This document shows, piece after piece, positions 48,750 through 61,500 of a DNA stretch of 64,000 nt. Positions within the stretch are counted from its first letter, which is position 1. Each line of letters begins with the position of its first letter. The stretch lies in NCBI RefSeq assembly GCF_954871325.1, contig NC_088777.1, positions 1,860,001-1,924,000 on the forward strand, in the 5' to 3' direction. A program made the position numbers and the translations under genes. The notes beneath the pieces were generated by a model. It made no database searches. It had not been told where the DNA came from and saw only the letters and a list, made by a program, of their open reading frames with translations. This stretch comes from Gordionus sp. m RMFG-2023. Its lineage: Eukaryota; Nematomorpha; Gordioida; Chordodea; Parachordodidae.

Positions 48750-48925
48750 TGTTTACGTTATAACCCTAGATTTTAAAGGAAAAATATTACGCACGCCTGG
48801 AGATTTTGCTTATAGGCAGCGGAACGGTTTGAACGGCTATAAGCGGAATCTTGAGGCTCGCGTCGTATATATATTTCGCTAAAACCTTAATTTAAAATCC
48901 GCTAAATCGGCATTTTTTAATCAAC
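48750..48925. mobile_element. hAT-like MITE family 2, degraded (intergenic)
   Basis: Degraded copy: AAGGAAAAATATTACGCACG, GGAGATTTTGCTTATAGGCA, GGAATCTTGAGGCTCGCG and TTTAAAATCCGCTAAATCGG follow the family order. Tips not found. Confidence 0.55.
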
Positions 48926-49149
48926 TCTTGTTCTAAGTCAGGTGACCCTATATTTTTTTTTACCAGGTCCGGGTGAAAATTGATAAGGGTCAGATCGTTG
49001 AGAATTTGGTTCATTGAATATATCAATCTAATTTGCGACGAATAATTTTTCCCTCCGCATAAGCGATATTTTAATTATCCTTAAATAAAAATAAAATAAA
49101 AATGGGCCTAAAATAATTAATTCCCATAAATAAACGTAGCTAAAATCTT

Positions 49150-49480
49150 ATTTTTTTTTTCGATTACGATGAAATGTCCGCGACTTTCGTTAAAGCGTGT
49201 AATAAGCGCGACTTAATTCAGCGTTTGCGTCTCGTCATTCAAAATGCGAACAATCCGATTCGAATGGTATCGTGATTATAAAACATTTAATAAAAAAACG
49301 CAAACTGGTTTGATTATTTCTTTTTTTTTTTGAATTCGCTCAAGGTAATATCGCACACTAACCCTGAATTCATAGTGCCGCGATCGCGATTTAGACGCGA
49401 TAAATACAAAGTAGTAAATATCGTATCTCATTTAAGGTTACCGATAGCGGGAATCGAATCGAGGTAGCTAGTCGCCGCGA
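49150..49480. other. CpG-dense patch in AT-rich DNA
   Basis: Unusually many CG dinucleotides for this region (GTCCGCGACTTTCG, AAGCGCGACTTAATTCAGCG, GCCGCGATCGCGATTTAGAC). No conserved coding segment was recognised. It could be regulatory or an old GC-rich insert. Confidence 0.35.
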
Positions 49481-49765
49481 TTTTTAAAAAATACAAATCC
49501 ATTTTACATAAGATAAACAAGTCTATTTATTAACATTTTAACCTTTTATAAAAAACACAATAAAAATACTATACATGACTCATTTCATTCATAATATCAT
49601 ATCTCGCACTAATAGTTATAAAATAACCACAAATTTCATCATCCTTTTTCCCTTATTTATTATCGAATTTTTTGCTTATCTTTACATCCTTATCGAAACA
49701 AAACTTTATTTCAAACAAATGAAAGTAAATAAAAATAACTTATGACGTTGTCAAACGACAAAATC

Positions 49766-50250
49766 GCACACCTTTTCAAATAAATAAATAAAAATCAATC
49801 AATAGAATAAATAAATAAATTTAATTTTAAATCAAAAAACAAATTTTTTAAAAAAAAATACGCAAACACACCCACCTTTTCTTATAAATATAAATTTTAT
49901 TTATTTATTATCGATTATTATTTTTATTTTTTTTGAGGAATTTTACAGAAAATTTAAATATTCTTTTTTTTGCTAATTATATAAATATAACATAAAGTGA
50001 CCAATAACGCTCACCTTTTCAAAATAAATTTTAAAAAATCAATCAATAAAAAAAATTAATAAATTTAATTTAAATCAAAAAAAAACAAATTTTTAAAAAA
50101 AATCAAAACACACCCACTTTTTACAAATATATAATTTTTATTATTTAATTAATTAGTGATTTATTATTTATTATTATTTTGAGGAATTTCTTAAATATAT
50201 TTAAATAATAATAAATTTAAAAAAATTTTCATTTCCTGTTTTTTTATTTT
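49766..50250. repeat. Diverged tandem duplication of about 235 bp (AT-rich)
   Basis: CACACCTTTTCAAATAAATA, AATCAATCAATAGAA, AAATCAAAAAACAAATTTTT, ACACACCCACCTTTT and TTTGAGGAATTTTACAGA recur in the same order from about 50008 with small changes. Confidence 0.75.
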
Positions 50251-51087
50251 GCTAATTATAAATAAATATTAAACATTTTTCTCTTCAAAAAAATCAGTTT
50301 TAAAAAAAGTTTTATTGAATAATTTACTTCTTATCTACGATTGGTCAAAATAAAAATATGTTTTCGGCCGCGACCTTTTTATTCAGTTCTCTAAGTTCTC
50401 ACGACGCGGGTGATTTCTTCAAATCTTCGACGGAAAAAAGGATTCAAGTAAAAATATATATAGAAAACCTCTTTTTAAAAAAAAAATATATTTTTTTGTC
50501 CTAAATATCACTTAATACTTTCGAAACGGAAATAAGCTGTTTTTTAATATAAAAATAAAAACATGTCCTAAGCATAATTTTTTTTTAGAAAATATTAAAA
50601 TTTTAACATACGGTTTTGGTTAAAATTTAAAAACTTCTGAAAAGTATTATTTATTTATTTTTTGTTAATTTTACCAGATTTAGGACGTTAAGAATAGAAT
50701 GGAACGAGAATTTATCCTCTTCCATTCTTTTCTCATTCCATTTCCATTCCACCTTTTTTTTTGTGTGTGTTTATCTTAAACGAAAACGCCGTTTCATCCA
50801 TCAATTAAATATTTTTTTTTTCCGAACTTTTTTATAAAAATAAAAATGAATTTATAACCTTTTTTACAATTACAACTCATTTTTTAATTTTATTTTTAAG
50901 AATATAAAGGTTAAATTTGTTTTACAATTTGCTTACTTTTACTTCATTTCATTTCAAAATTATGTTTTATCTTTTCTCTTTCTTTTTTTTTGGACAAATA
51001 GCTGTGTAAAGAAAAGAAAGAAAAGAAAGAAAGAAAGATAAAAAATGGCAATTCGTACATTCGGTTAGTGTGATGATGACGTGCCAC

Positions 51088-51215
51088 TAGTATTGTTAAA
51101 ACGGGTTCGGTTTTTAAAAAAAATGGCTAATTCCAAATTTCGTTAACAGATGTTCGAACCTTTCTGCCATATATTATGAGCAAAGTCTCCAGGCTTACTT
51201 AGTAACTTACTAGAT
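51088..51215. mobile_element. hAT-like MITE family 2 fragment (intergenic)
   Basis: Left tip TAGTATTGTTAAAACGGGTT followed by GGCTAATTCCAAATTTCGTT and TGAGCAAAGTCTCCAGGCTT. Right half missing. Confidence 0.6.
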
Positions 51216-53101
51216 GCCATTTTGGTTTTTCACGTCATTTATCTCATATAAATAATTTACATCAAATTTATTTATAAAAAAGTCTCAACCCTGCTGATTC
51301 ATATTTAACGCGACGCGTTACAGAAGTGCCATTTAAATGATACATTTATTATAATATTGTATGCCATTTGACCTTTTCACCTACATTTATATCGAACCAT
51401 CTTTGAACATTCCATTCTCGCGCCAAAACGAGCGCTTCCCCGCTCGCGCCAAATCTAAATAACCTCTCCGAGTCGTCATTTTATTGAGGTTTTTATTTGA
51501 AAAATAAAATATTTTGATTGACCTAATACGCGAACTTTAAAATCGTTTTATTTTCTTTTTTAATCTCTATTTTATTTGCGCTAAAGCATATTTTATTATA
51601 TTTTTTTTTTATTACCAGTTACTACATAAGAACATTTCGGAATAAATTAAAATTTTCTTTTATTTTATGTGAATAAATAAATAAGAAGTTTAAGTTTATC
51701 GAAAAATATTTAAAATGGATACTATGGTTTAGGTACCGCCATTTTTTTAAAAAAAATTTGCGGTGAACTCTGGCCCCAGAACCAACGCGAAATATTTTAC
51801 GCCTCAAAAATACGGTTCCGCTTTCGTTTTTCTTCCCTGGTAGTCTCTAAGGAAGGTTCCTGCGCATTGAATAGATGCGGCTCATGGGATTTTTCGATTT
51901 AACAACCAATCAAATAAACTTAGAATCATAAAACTCGCCAAATTTCGAAACGCTTTTTCGAGCGGATTTGCGGCTGCGCATTAAGATAATTATGCCATTT
52001 TAAATAAAAAAGAGGAACAAAAATTTTATGCCCTTTAGCAAATCTTCTTATTCCTTAGAATTCCACCTTTACAATCCAATTCTTCTCTCCGAGTTTTGAT
52101 TCAATTTTATACCAAGACCTTTTCTAACATGGTTGGGTGGGGACGTTAGGACGATAATCCGCCTCATTCAAATTTCATTAGAAGGATCTTCATTATCAGA
52201 ATCAGTATCCATTTTAGAGTTCTCGGAATGTTGGCTTAGGAATTTCTACCTGCTTTCACCGTGCAAATGGCGGCTCGTATAACGTGTTTCCGGTTCCGAA
52301 TCCTTTTTCATAGAAACTTCTTTAAAAAAGTGTTAATGTTATGTCACATATGGAGTAAGGATCCGCTTATCAAAATTATTAATAGGTATTTTGTCTGCCA
52401 AAAAACATGCATTTTTTTTTATTTTGTTTACGATGACTCATTAGCATAACACTGCTGGAATTCCTTTTTGAAGATCTTAATCCATTCTCTTCTTCTTTTT
52501 TTTTACCAGGACAGGATTTCAAAAATCAAAAAATAAAGTAATAAAAAAGAATTTAAAAAAAAACAAATCGTGGTTTCGGAATGATGAATTCCGCGTTGTT
52601 TTTTATCTAGAAAAAATTATAACAAAAAAATACGACATTTTTGTTTATACCATTTGGCCTTCAAATAAGTGATGATATTATATGATATCATCGATATCGA
52701 ATATCATATAGTTTTACATTTATTTTTAAAAAATTTATTATTTTTATTTTTAAAAATGATGTAATTCGTATCTTTTATATATATATATACTTTTTACCGA
52801 AAAATATAAAAATTTAGGCCTGTCTCCAAAAATCTTTTTAATAATCGAAAAGTTTTAAAACTTTTAAAAGTTTTTTTTTAGAAAATTTTATATTTTTCCA
52901 ATTTTTTTTTTTTAAAAATATTTTGGATACGTGTAACAAAAGAAATTTAATCTTTTTTTTGTCGGTCTCAAGCCCGACCCAAATAAAACGATAATTTATA
53001 TATTTTTAAGTATTGAATGGTCGTTAATTTTTAATTTATAAGTTTACAAAATGTCAAACTTCAATGAAGGGGATAAGAACTACGCATTATATAGTTTGTT
53101 A

Positions 53102-53279
53102 TAGTGCTTAAACGACTCAATGTTTTAGCCAGAAAAATATTGCATGAGCCACAAGATTACGCTCATAGATGTCTAAACCTTTGTTCCTTCTACAAGCAAA
53201 ATCTTCAGGGCTCGCGTTATATTTATTCTGGACGAAATATTGTGTTAGCCGTCTCAAAACGAGCCGTTTTATCACACTA
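53102..53279. mobile_element. hAT-like MITE family 2 (intergenic)
   Basis: Starts TAGTGCTTAAACGACTCAAT and ends GAGCCGTTTTATCACACTA, with inner blocks CAGAAAAATATTGCATGAGC and GCAAAATCTTCAGGGCTCGC. Flanks GTTTGTTA and TTTTGTTC agree at 6 of 8 positions. An 87-codon open frame overlapping it is not a gene. Confidence 0.75.
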
Positions 53280-53684
53280 TTTTGTTCCAAGATCTTTTTT
53301 TTTTTATAATACCAAGCTTTATATAAATTTTTTTTCCATAATATTACTTTTTTTAACCTTAAACTAGACCTGAATTACCCGTGCCATCATACCCCTCACT
53401 CCCCTTTAAAATTCACACGATTGTGTTATAAAATCATTTTTGAAAGTTTTACGGATTAACGTTTATCTGATCCAAATTGACATTTGAGAAATGATTTCAA
53501 GATAATGAAATGTTTAGATCTACGGCTTTAACCTAAGTCAATTCGTGGCCGTTTTCGCGTCTCATTCTAGCAGGTCCGATTCTACCCAATTCGAGTTGGT
53601 CGGATGCTGGCACAGATTCTCTTAGGCTAAAATAGCTCGGACATGTCCTTTATTTAAAATAAATTTGGTCGATCGCGGATGTAA

Positions 53685-54000
53685 ATCTAAAATAACACCT
53701 AGACTGAAGATGCATTCATTAAAAGTGTACATCAATGAAAAACAGCTGGGGACGCCATTTTGGTTACCTATATCATCATATGCAAATTTATTCCTATGCC
53801 TGACGCAAACTTTATTAAAGAATTGACCGATCATCAAGATAATAAGGAAGCAAAATATCAATTTAATAGTAGTTTTTAACATGAGAGTAATTACTATATG
53901 GGTTACCAAAATGGCGAGTCCAGCTGATTCGCATTCAACGACGATTTAAAATGCTTTATTATGAATGCGCCGTCAGTCTAGGCATTATTATATGTCATTG
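53685..54000. mobile_element. hAT-like MITE family 1, copy 4 (intergenic)
   Basis: Left tip degraded (starts near AATAACACCTAGACTGAAGA); right tip intact, ending TATTATATGTCATTG at 54000. Inner blocks AGCTGGGGACGCCATTTTGG and GGTTACCAAAATGGCG are present. The flanking duplication is not clear. Confidence 0.75.
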
Positions 54001-54429
54001 GTTGAGCGATACTTAAAAACGCATTTTATTGGTATGAATTGTGTCAGTCTTGATAAGGTCAATTGAAATGGTAGGATCATACTTGGAATTTTCGAAGAAA
54101 AAAGAAATGTAATTGTCGAATAGAAAAAGAATTTATATATATATTTTTTTTATAAAATCTTGACTCCATTGGGCGCTCAGAGTAAGCGGATTAGCTACTA
54201 TGACATGAATTAAGGTCAACCAGAGCCCGTTCAGCCCCGGTCTATTTTTTTTTAAAGTTTGAGGATCCCAATAGAACCTAGTTAATTTTATCTGATCTTA
54301 AATCCATTTTGAAAAAAAAAATTCCGAGTCTTGTTGACCTTCACTAGACATAGCACGTGACATAATTTAATTGGGACAAGTTTATATTTTAAATATTTAA
54401 TTTTTGTTTGCTATTATATATCAATCACG

Positions 54430-54605
54430 CAATTCCTATTCTTATACTACTATTTATTTATTTATTTTTTTAAATGGCGCCCATATTAGAAACAACCATT
54501 TTTTTGTATATTGACCCGTAAATATTATACTACTAATTATTTATTTATTGATTATTTTTTAAATGGCAGCCAAATTAGGAGCAACCATTTTTTTTTTAGT
54601 AAATT
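54430..54605. repeat. Diverged tandem duplication of about 88 bp
   Basis: TTATACTACTATTTATTTAT ... AAATGGCGCCCATATTAGAA and ACAACCATTTTTT recur as TTATACTACTAATTATTTAT ... AAATGGCAGCCAAATTAGGA and GCAACCATTTTTT. Confidence 0.75.
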
Positions 54606-55542
54606 TCGCTTCGCGCCTTTATTTTTTTAAATATATATAAAATATTAACTCTACGCTTTTTAAATCCTAGTTCTAAGCTCGCCCGAGAGTTTTTGTTCCG
54701 GAAATATATGGGTCCTGATGGGCATCTAGCTTTATAGCAGTTACCCACTTGGCGTTACTTTTTTTAAAATGTAAAAATTCTTAGCTTTAAAATTGCCTAT
54801 GAACGTGAGAGGGATGATGGGAAAAGACACACTCCTTTCGGTTATGGTTACACGAAAACCCATAGGTTTGTTCCATATTACGATTGAGCCTTTGGGGGGC
54901 TAAAAATGAGCTAAGTCGACTAAAACTGTTGGCGTAGTATCTTATGAAGAAACTCAGCTGAACACGGAGGCGGCAGTTACTTTATTCGCACCTTCTTCAA
55001 AAATTGACCTGTATATACCATTTTTTATTTTTTTCTTTTCGGCCCAAAATTTAAGTTTAGCCAATTTTTAATTTAACCGGGTCAATATAGGAGCAATTAC
55101 CTCCAAATGTCAATCACGCCCCACTCACACTTATTCAATCAATTGAAAAATCTATATTCAGAGGATTCGCCTAAGTTCCAAGACTTCCCAATGCCTTGCC
55201 GTGCAAATCATATTGGACTTGACTTTAAAGGGGGTGGTGCCTTGATTTTCTATTTTTTTGGAGGGAAGAAAGGTTATCAAAGGACGATTTGACGGAAAAT
55301 AATATTCTTCAATTTTTTATTTGTTTTTTTTATTTAGTTTACTTTTTTCATCCTTTTCTCACGCTTAAAACGTTGTCAAATATTTATTCACCAAAAGAGA
55401 AGTTATAAAGAGGGGGGGTTGGAGGTGTGTGTGTGCGCAAGCGCTAACAATTTATTATTTTTTAAACGGAAAAAATTGATCATTAAAATTCGATATCGCC
55501 AACCAATCGATTAATTTTGAAATAATAATTGGGGAAATATTG

Positions 55543-55833
55543 CAATGACATACGATAATACCTAGACTGACGATGCGTTCATAATAATGCGTTAGAAGGT
55601 GTCGTTGAACGCAAAGTAATTATTCTCATGTTAAAAACTACTATTAAAGTCATAACTTGCTTCCTTATTAGTAATTAATAAAGATTGCGTCAGACATAGG
55701 AATAAATTGGCCTCTCGTTTATAAAATTTAATAATGATATGGGTAACCAAAATGGCGTCCCCAACTGTTTTCATTGATGTACACTTTTAATAAATTCATC
55801 CATCTTCAGTCTAGGTATTATTATATGTCATCG
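55543..55833. mobile_element. hAT-like MITE family 1, copy 5 with perfect 8-bp duplication
   Basis: Starts CAATGACATACGATAATACC and ends TATTATATGTCATCG. It is flanked on both sides by AAATATTG (55535-55542 and 55834-55841), an exact 8-bp target duplication. This copy best defines the element borders of family 1 and suggests a more recent insertion than the others. Confidence 0.82.
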
Positions 55834-55947
55834 AAATATTGGGATAAAATTGACACACCCTCTACATTTTTTTATTTTATTTTTTGTCTCCTTTACCTAT
55901 GACTCATTATTATATATAGTAAATAATACAACTCTACTTGCATATAT

Positions 55948-56460
55948 CATCTGTTTGGTCGTAACCCCGAATATTTTATTTTTAGTTCCACGCCATAACC
56001 GGAAAATAGGAACCCGGACGTAGGGACCGTGTCAGATTCTAAAAACCAGAACATCTGTTTGGGCGTAAACCCTGATATTTTTTTTAGTTTCCCGCCATAA
56101 CCGGAAAATAGGAACCCGGACATAGGGACCGTGTCAGATTCTAAAAACCAGAACATCTGTTATGGCGGAAGTTCTCCGTCATAACCGGAAAATCGGAATC
56201 CCGACATAGGGACCGTGTCAGATTCTAAAAACCAGAACATCTGTTTGGGCGTAAACCCTGATATTTTTTTTAGTTTCCCGCCATAACCGGAAAATAGGAA
56301 CCCGGACATAGGGACCGTGCCAGATTCTAAAAACCAGAACATCTGTTATGGCGGAAGTTCTCCGTCATAACCGGAAAATCGGAATCCCGACATAGGAACC
56401 GTGTCAGATTCTAAAAGCCAAAACATCTGTTTGGGCGTAAACCCGAATAATTTTTTTTGG
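55948..56460. repeat. Higher-order minisatellite of 102-bp and 84-bp units
   Basis: Five units plus a partial one, each opening CATCTGTT and closing TCAGATTCTAAAAACCAGAA or close to it. Starts are 55948 (104 bp), 56052 (102), 56154 (84), 56238 (102), 56340 (84) and 56424 (partial). The long and short units share CATAACCGGAAAAT.GGAA and CATAGGGACCGTG, and differ in the first half (TTTGGGCGTAAACCC against TTATGGCGGAAGTTC). The long-short pair has duplicated as a 186-bp dimer. Confidence 0.88.
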
Positions 56461-58421
56461 ATGACATTTCAAAGTTAAATTTTTTTTTTTTTAAAAAAAA
56501 AAAGGAAGTGCTTGTTATATCGACCATTTTTTTTTGGTGATTATTAATATAACAATCGATAAAAAGGAAATTAAAAAAATAATAAAAATTTATCTTTTTA
56601 AAAAGAAAAAAATCGTCTGTGTCTGGTTCGTAGACTGTTGAATAAATTATCCCATTAAATTATTTTAAAAATGTAAGAAATCAATATATAATTTTTCTAA
56701 TTTAACTTATCGCAATCTGTGCTGGCATAAGATTTTGCTCATTTTAAGAAGGTTTTGCACCCCCCCCCCCCACTTTCTTTACCTCGTTTGTTTTTATCAT
56801 TTCTTACTACAAGATCCTCTCTGCTTTCCTATTTCTCCATTTTGTTATTTCAAGATGACAAAAGGCTACATTTATTATTAGCGTTTGTTTTCTTTATCAT
56901 TCTCAGCCACTCATTATTAGTCGTAATCAGGGTCCATTTGCCCCGGATCATCGGTCATCATACCCCCTTATATTCCAATCATTCATTCGTTTCCTTATTT
57001 TTTTTTTCGTTACATACTGTTAATTTTCTCTATATTTTGTTTGAACGATTTCTATCTAGCATCAGGCACTTCTATCCCCTTCCTACTAACCAATGACCCC
57101 CCCCCCCCTTTCCCACTTCTCACACTTCCCTCTCACATGGTATAAATGTCTGTCTAGCATTTTATATTTCATTCAATAAAAACATATTACATTTCTTTTT
57201 AGATAATTTATATATAATTCAAATTCAAATTTCATTTTTTTTGGGCATATTTACTTCTGACTCGACTTTATAATCGTATACATTCTACCTTAACTCAATT
57301 CATTATTCTTGTTACTGAAACTAATAATGCTGTATTTTGTGCATACCTTTAGAAATATATGTCCAAGAAGTTTAATATAAACCAGCGTTTTTTTACGCGG
57401 TAAAATGTTCTGATATTCATAGGGTGGAAAGTTAGGGTTGGAGCGAAATTAGAGTCTTGTTAGAACTCTTGCGAGATATACTTTTATAATTTCAGAGGCG
57501 TTGACAAAAATTTTCACGGAGCAAATATTGTTCTTCAGGTTTTTGTTCGCCGTAAATTAGGAAGTAGAAATTACTAAAAAAAAACAGCAATTACAGTAAA
57601 AGTCTAAAAGAATAAAAACATTTGTGATTTCATTTTTAATCATGTTTTTTTTTACTTCTTCCAACTACCTGAGACTGACTATATGGATTACATTGCGCTC
57701 ATTAGGTTCTAAACGGCGGGGGAATTGGGGTTTCTTTATTTGCTTTATATAAAAATTCGAAAAAATTAATATACATATCAAATTACCATATGATTTTTAT
57801 AATTAATTCAATTAATAATCAATATTTTTTATAATTATTGACAAATTATTATTTTTTTATCATTTCCGATCATTTTATTGATTTCTAAAAATTGATTGAT
57901 TAATAATCGATCGATATAAAACTAAAAAAAAAAATACATAAATATTGTTTACAGCTGATTGTTATTTTGTTTATTTTATTTATTTTTTTGTCGTCGTAAA
58001 TAATTATTTAAATATTATTTTTGTTTTGATTTTCACGGGCATTTATCTTTTTAAATATTTCATTTTATTTTACAACCACCCTTCGGTTAATTAATTAAAA
58101 TTTTAATTTAAGAAAATAATTTGTTTTTTGAAAAAAAATTAATATTTTGATTCATTAAACCCGGGTTAAAATATAAACGATAAAAATAAAGCGATAATTT
58201 CACCCTTAAATAACCTTCACTCATTATTCAATCCATTCCCCCTTTTTCTGACGTTTTTTATGATTATAAAATATTGGAAAATTCACTTCCTATTCTTCTT
58301 CATCATCATTTATTCATTTCTGTCAAATGATGGCTAAAAAGATGAAGCGATATTCGCCAAATTTTCTAGAAAACAGATTGTTCAATATTCATTAAAATCA
58401 TCTTAAATAAAACAAATTCCA
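56461..58421. other. Upstream of hexokinase: possible promoter/5' UTR area
   Basis: AT-rich, with C runs near 56761 and 57097. No TATA element or start site could be placed. A short frame, ATG 58327 to TAA 58395, lies 27 bp before the inferred hexokinase ATG. Confidence 0.4.
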
Positions 58422-58505
58422 ATGAATTCGGATTCCAAATTCGGGAAGAGCTTTATATTTTACCAATCGCTTCGACCCGAAGATTTGCGCAGAAGGCGAG
58501 AAGAG
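58422..58505 (+). CDS. HK: Hexokinase putative first coding exon
   Basis: ATG at 58422 opens 28 codons, MNSDSKFGKSFIFYQSLRPE followed by DLRRRREE, ending in phase 0 at a GTTTAA donor. The next exon begins in phase 0 with VEKVLSKIRLSHDTYEKIRD, which has the expected length and helix pattern before the conserved hexokinase core. No homology supports these residues, because hexokinase N-termini vary. The call rests on phase, a clean donor and composition. A short upstream frame (ATG 58327, stop 58393-58395) precedes it in another frame. Another first exon further upstream cannot be excluded. Confidence 0.55.
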
Positions 58506-61500
58506 GTTTAAACATTTATTCAATTTCTAATAGGTAAGGAGGTCCCACACGACCCCCGTATCAGAAACACCGCTCGAACCGGGGTTGAATGGATATAATT
58601 TTGAGTTGATTACCCAAAAATGGAAAATATATAAATTTGTTTTTTTAGAAATAAATTATAATCCATTTTTATGGGTCACATGATTTTATTTTAGGTCTTT
58701 AGATCTTAACCCCGTTTCTATCTTTCGATCTTTTTAGGTCTTTAGTAGACCCTTTTTTTCTTAGAAAGAAAGCAATTCCGGACTCATGTGTCACAAAATT
58801 TTGCCTTAAAAAAATCTGGAGTTCTTAGTGTAAGAATAACTGTGCACATGTTGGAATACTAATCCCTTAAAATTCCAAGTCTTTAACAGACCAAAAAAAT
58901 ACGCTAAAAATGGGTTAAATTTTTTAATAATTCCACAATTTCCTGATATTACCTTCGATTTAACAGCTGAAAGTTTTTTTAAAATCTGTTTATGAGATCA
59001 ATTTTTCTTTATATTATTAAAATTGATCCCATAAACAGATTTAAAAATCGATCAGCTGTTAAATCGCGACCGCAATCGCCCCATTACAAATTCAAGGTTA
59101 CCCGGCACATTAAAGAAAAAATTCTACCAGTCGCCCACGAACAGTAAAGGCCTTGTTCGCCATTTTTTTTATGGTGATAAACTATAATTTATTCTGAGAT
59201 ATTTTGGTTTGTTCTAAGAAAAACTAGTATTAATCGAAAATTCGTTTATTAGAGGAATTAACATTTCCCCTTTATTTCGTTGATCCAATCGTAGTCCTCT
59301 AGAACCCTAAGCCAATGGCGATGTCTCTTTCCCATCTGATGGCTGAAATATAAAAAAACATAATAAAATGGATACTTACTATGCACCCCCCCCCCCCCGT
59401 TTTTAGAGGACCCTAGAGTTCGAATAACATTTTCTGGTAAATAATATCAAACTTAAAAGTGAAGGAAATAGAATATGTTGGAAAAATTCAAGAAGTCACT
59501 GGCAAAAAACGGCACTCTTATTAAATTACTCCTAAATTATATTACACGCAAGCGCATAGTTTCTGTTTTAGAAACAGATGAAGGGGGGGGGGAGATTACA
59601 CAAATATTTTTTTTGGGATTATTTTATTAGATTTTTTAGTATCTACTTATTTATATAAGTGTGGTGGTCTGCCGCCAACCATTGTTTTAAATGTTATATA
59701 ATCTATGACATTATTATCAAACAATAAATATAGTCTTTCTTTAAGTTCCAAAGTGCCTGGACATATTTAGCATTTCCTTAAGTAACAGCAATGCTGGGCT
59801 AGATTGCACAGACTTTGTGCAATAACAGAAGAAAAATATTATATTAGAAAATGTCATAAATGTCACAAATCAAAAAAAACGTTAAAAATTTTTTGGAATC
59901 AATAAATAATCTTCAAATTTCGCGCCAATCCAATCTACCCATACGAAGTACGCGTTGTTTTTAATTTAAATATTTAAAGTTGTGATTCTTTTTTTTTCCC
60001 ATGAAAATATAATTCACAAATTTAGTTGGGTCTAAATTTTTTAGCCGGCTAAATCAAGTTTTTAGCCGAAAACAATTATTTAGGTCTCTAAGTTTTTCGT
60101 ACAAAGCGGCTCTACAATTTGGAATAAACTGATATAAAATTATGGCGCCTTAATGTTAACAGCTGTTCTTCAGACTGGTGACCGAAGATTTAGCCATTAC
60201 CCAACTTTACTTATTTGACAGTAGTGTAATTGAATATAATAGTTAAATTATTCCATTCTTATTAAAGAAGATATAGTATGGATAATACCTTTAGTCGAGA
60301 AGAGTTGTTAAAAGATACTTTTTTTAAAAAAATGGATATAGACATACATCGTTTAAAATGTATCTGGATACGGATACTTTTATGGAAGCGTATCTAAATA
60401 CAGATACGACATTTTTGTATCTTGATACTTTAACAACGCTGTTTAGATTTAAAAAAAAATGGACTTCGATAAAGATAGAAGAAATTTTATTACTTTTAAT
60501 TCGTATTTAATATGAACACGCTATTTTGAAAGATAACGCGTTAAAATTTAAATGCCACTTTTTAAACGATCCACATTCAAATGAAACGATATTCTAACAG
60601 ATTACGTATATATATATATAATTATATTAAATAAAGGTAGAAAAAGTTCTATCCAAAATAAGACTCAGCCATGACACTTACGAAAAAATCCGTGACATGC
60701 TAATAGCAGAATTCATCAAGGGTCTGGGCAAGGAAACCAACGCCTCGGCTACCATCAAAATGTTCCCTTCGTACGTTAGAGCCGTGCCAGATGGGACAGG
60801 TGCTTTTCAATTATTTTTTCTTATCATCCTCTACTTTTTCATTCATTGGTGTCAAAAATTAGGCTCACGTCCACTAGGCCCTAGACGATAGTTTTTCGGA
60901 AATCTACTCAACGACTCTACGCTTTACCTTCGAGATTTTAGATAATCTACCGCAGAATCCAAACTTTCTTTTACCCCCACCTCCCCCCCCCCTTCCCTTT
61001 CATATTACCGGTTTTTTGTTCTCCCCAGCTGGCCCATTGAGGTCAAGGTTTAGCTTTAAAAGGCCATAGAGATATGGGTTAATATTAGGTTTAAATGTAT
61101 ACAAATAAAAGCCCACTTTACGAAAAAACATCTTATTTCGAGCATTTGAATAAATTGCCAACTTGAAATCGGTTTTGCAGTGGTTTGCTACTCCTTAAAC
61201 TTTTGGGGTTAGGGTTAGGTTTAAATCTTTGATTAAAGGATTTAAATTTGAATGATTTTTTTGCGTACCAACAGAACAAGGCGATTTCTTAGCTCTGGAT
61301 CTTGGGGGCACTAATTTTCGGATATTGAGAATCACGCTAGAGGGCAACAAAGTTAGCATGCAAAACAAGATATACATGATATCCAAAAAACTGATGACGG
61401 GACCCGGAACAGATGTAACATCTATAATTTATCCCTTTATTTTCGATTATCTAAAAATGGGGGAATTTAAAATAATAATTTTTCTTTGTTTCTTCGATTA

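Noticed and set aside
56755-57096. 113-codon open frame
   Set aside because: Starts in a C run; Leu/Phe/His-rich translation typical of pyrimidine-biased AT-rich DNA; no family match.
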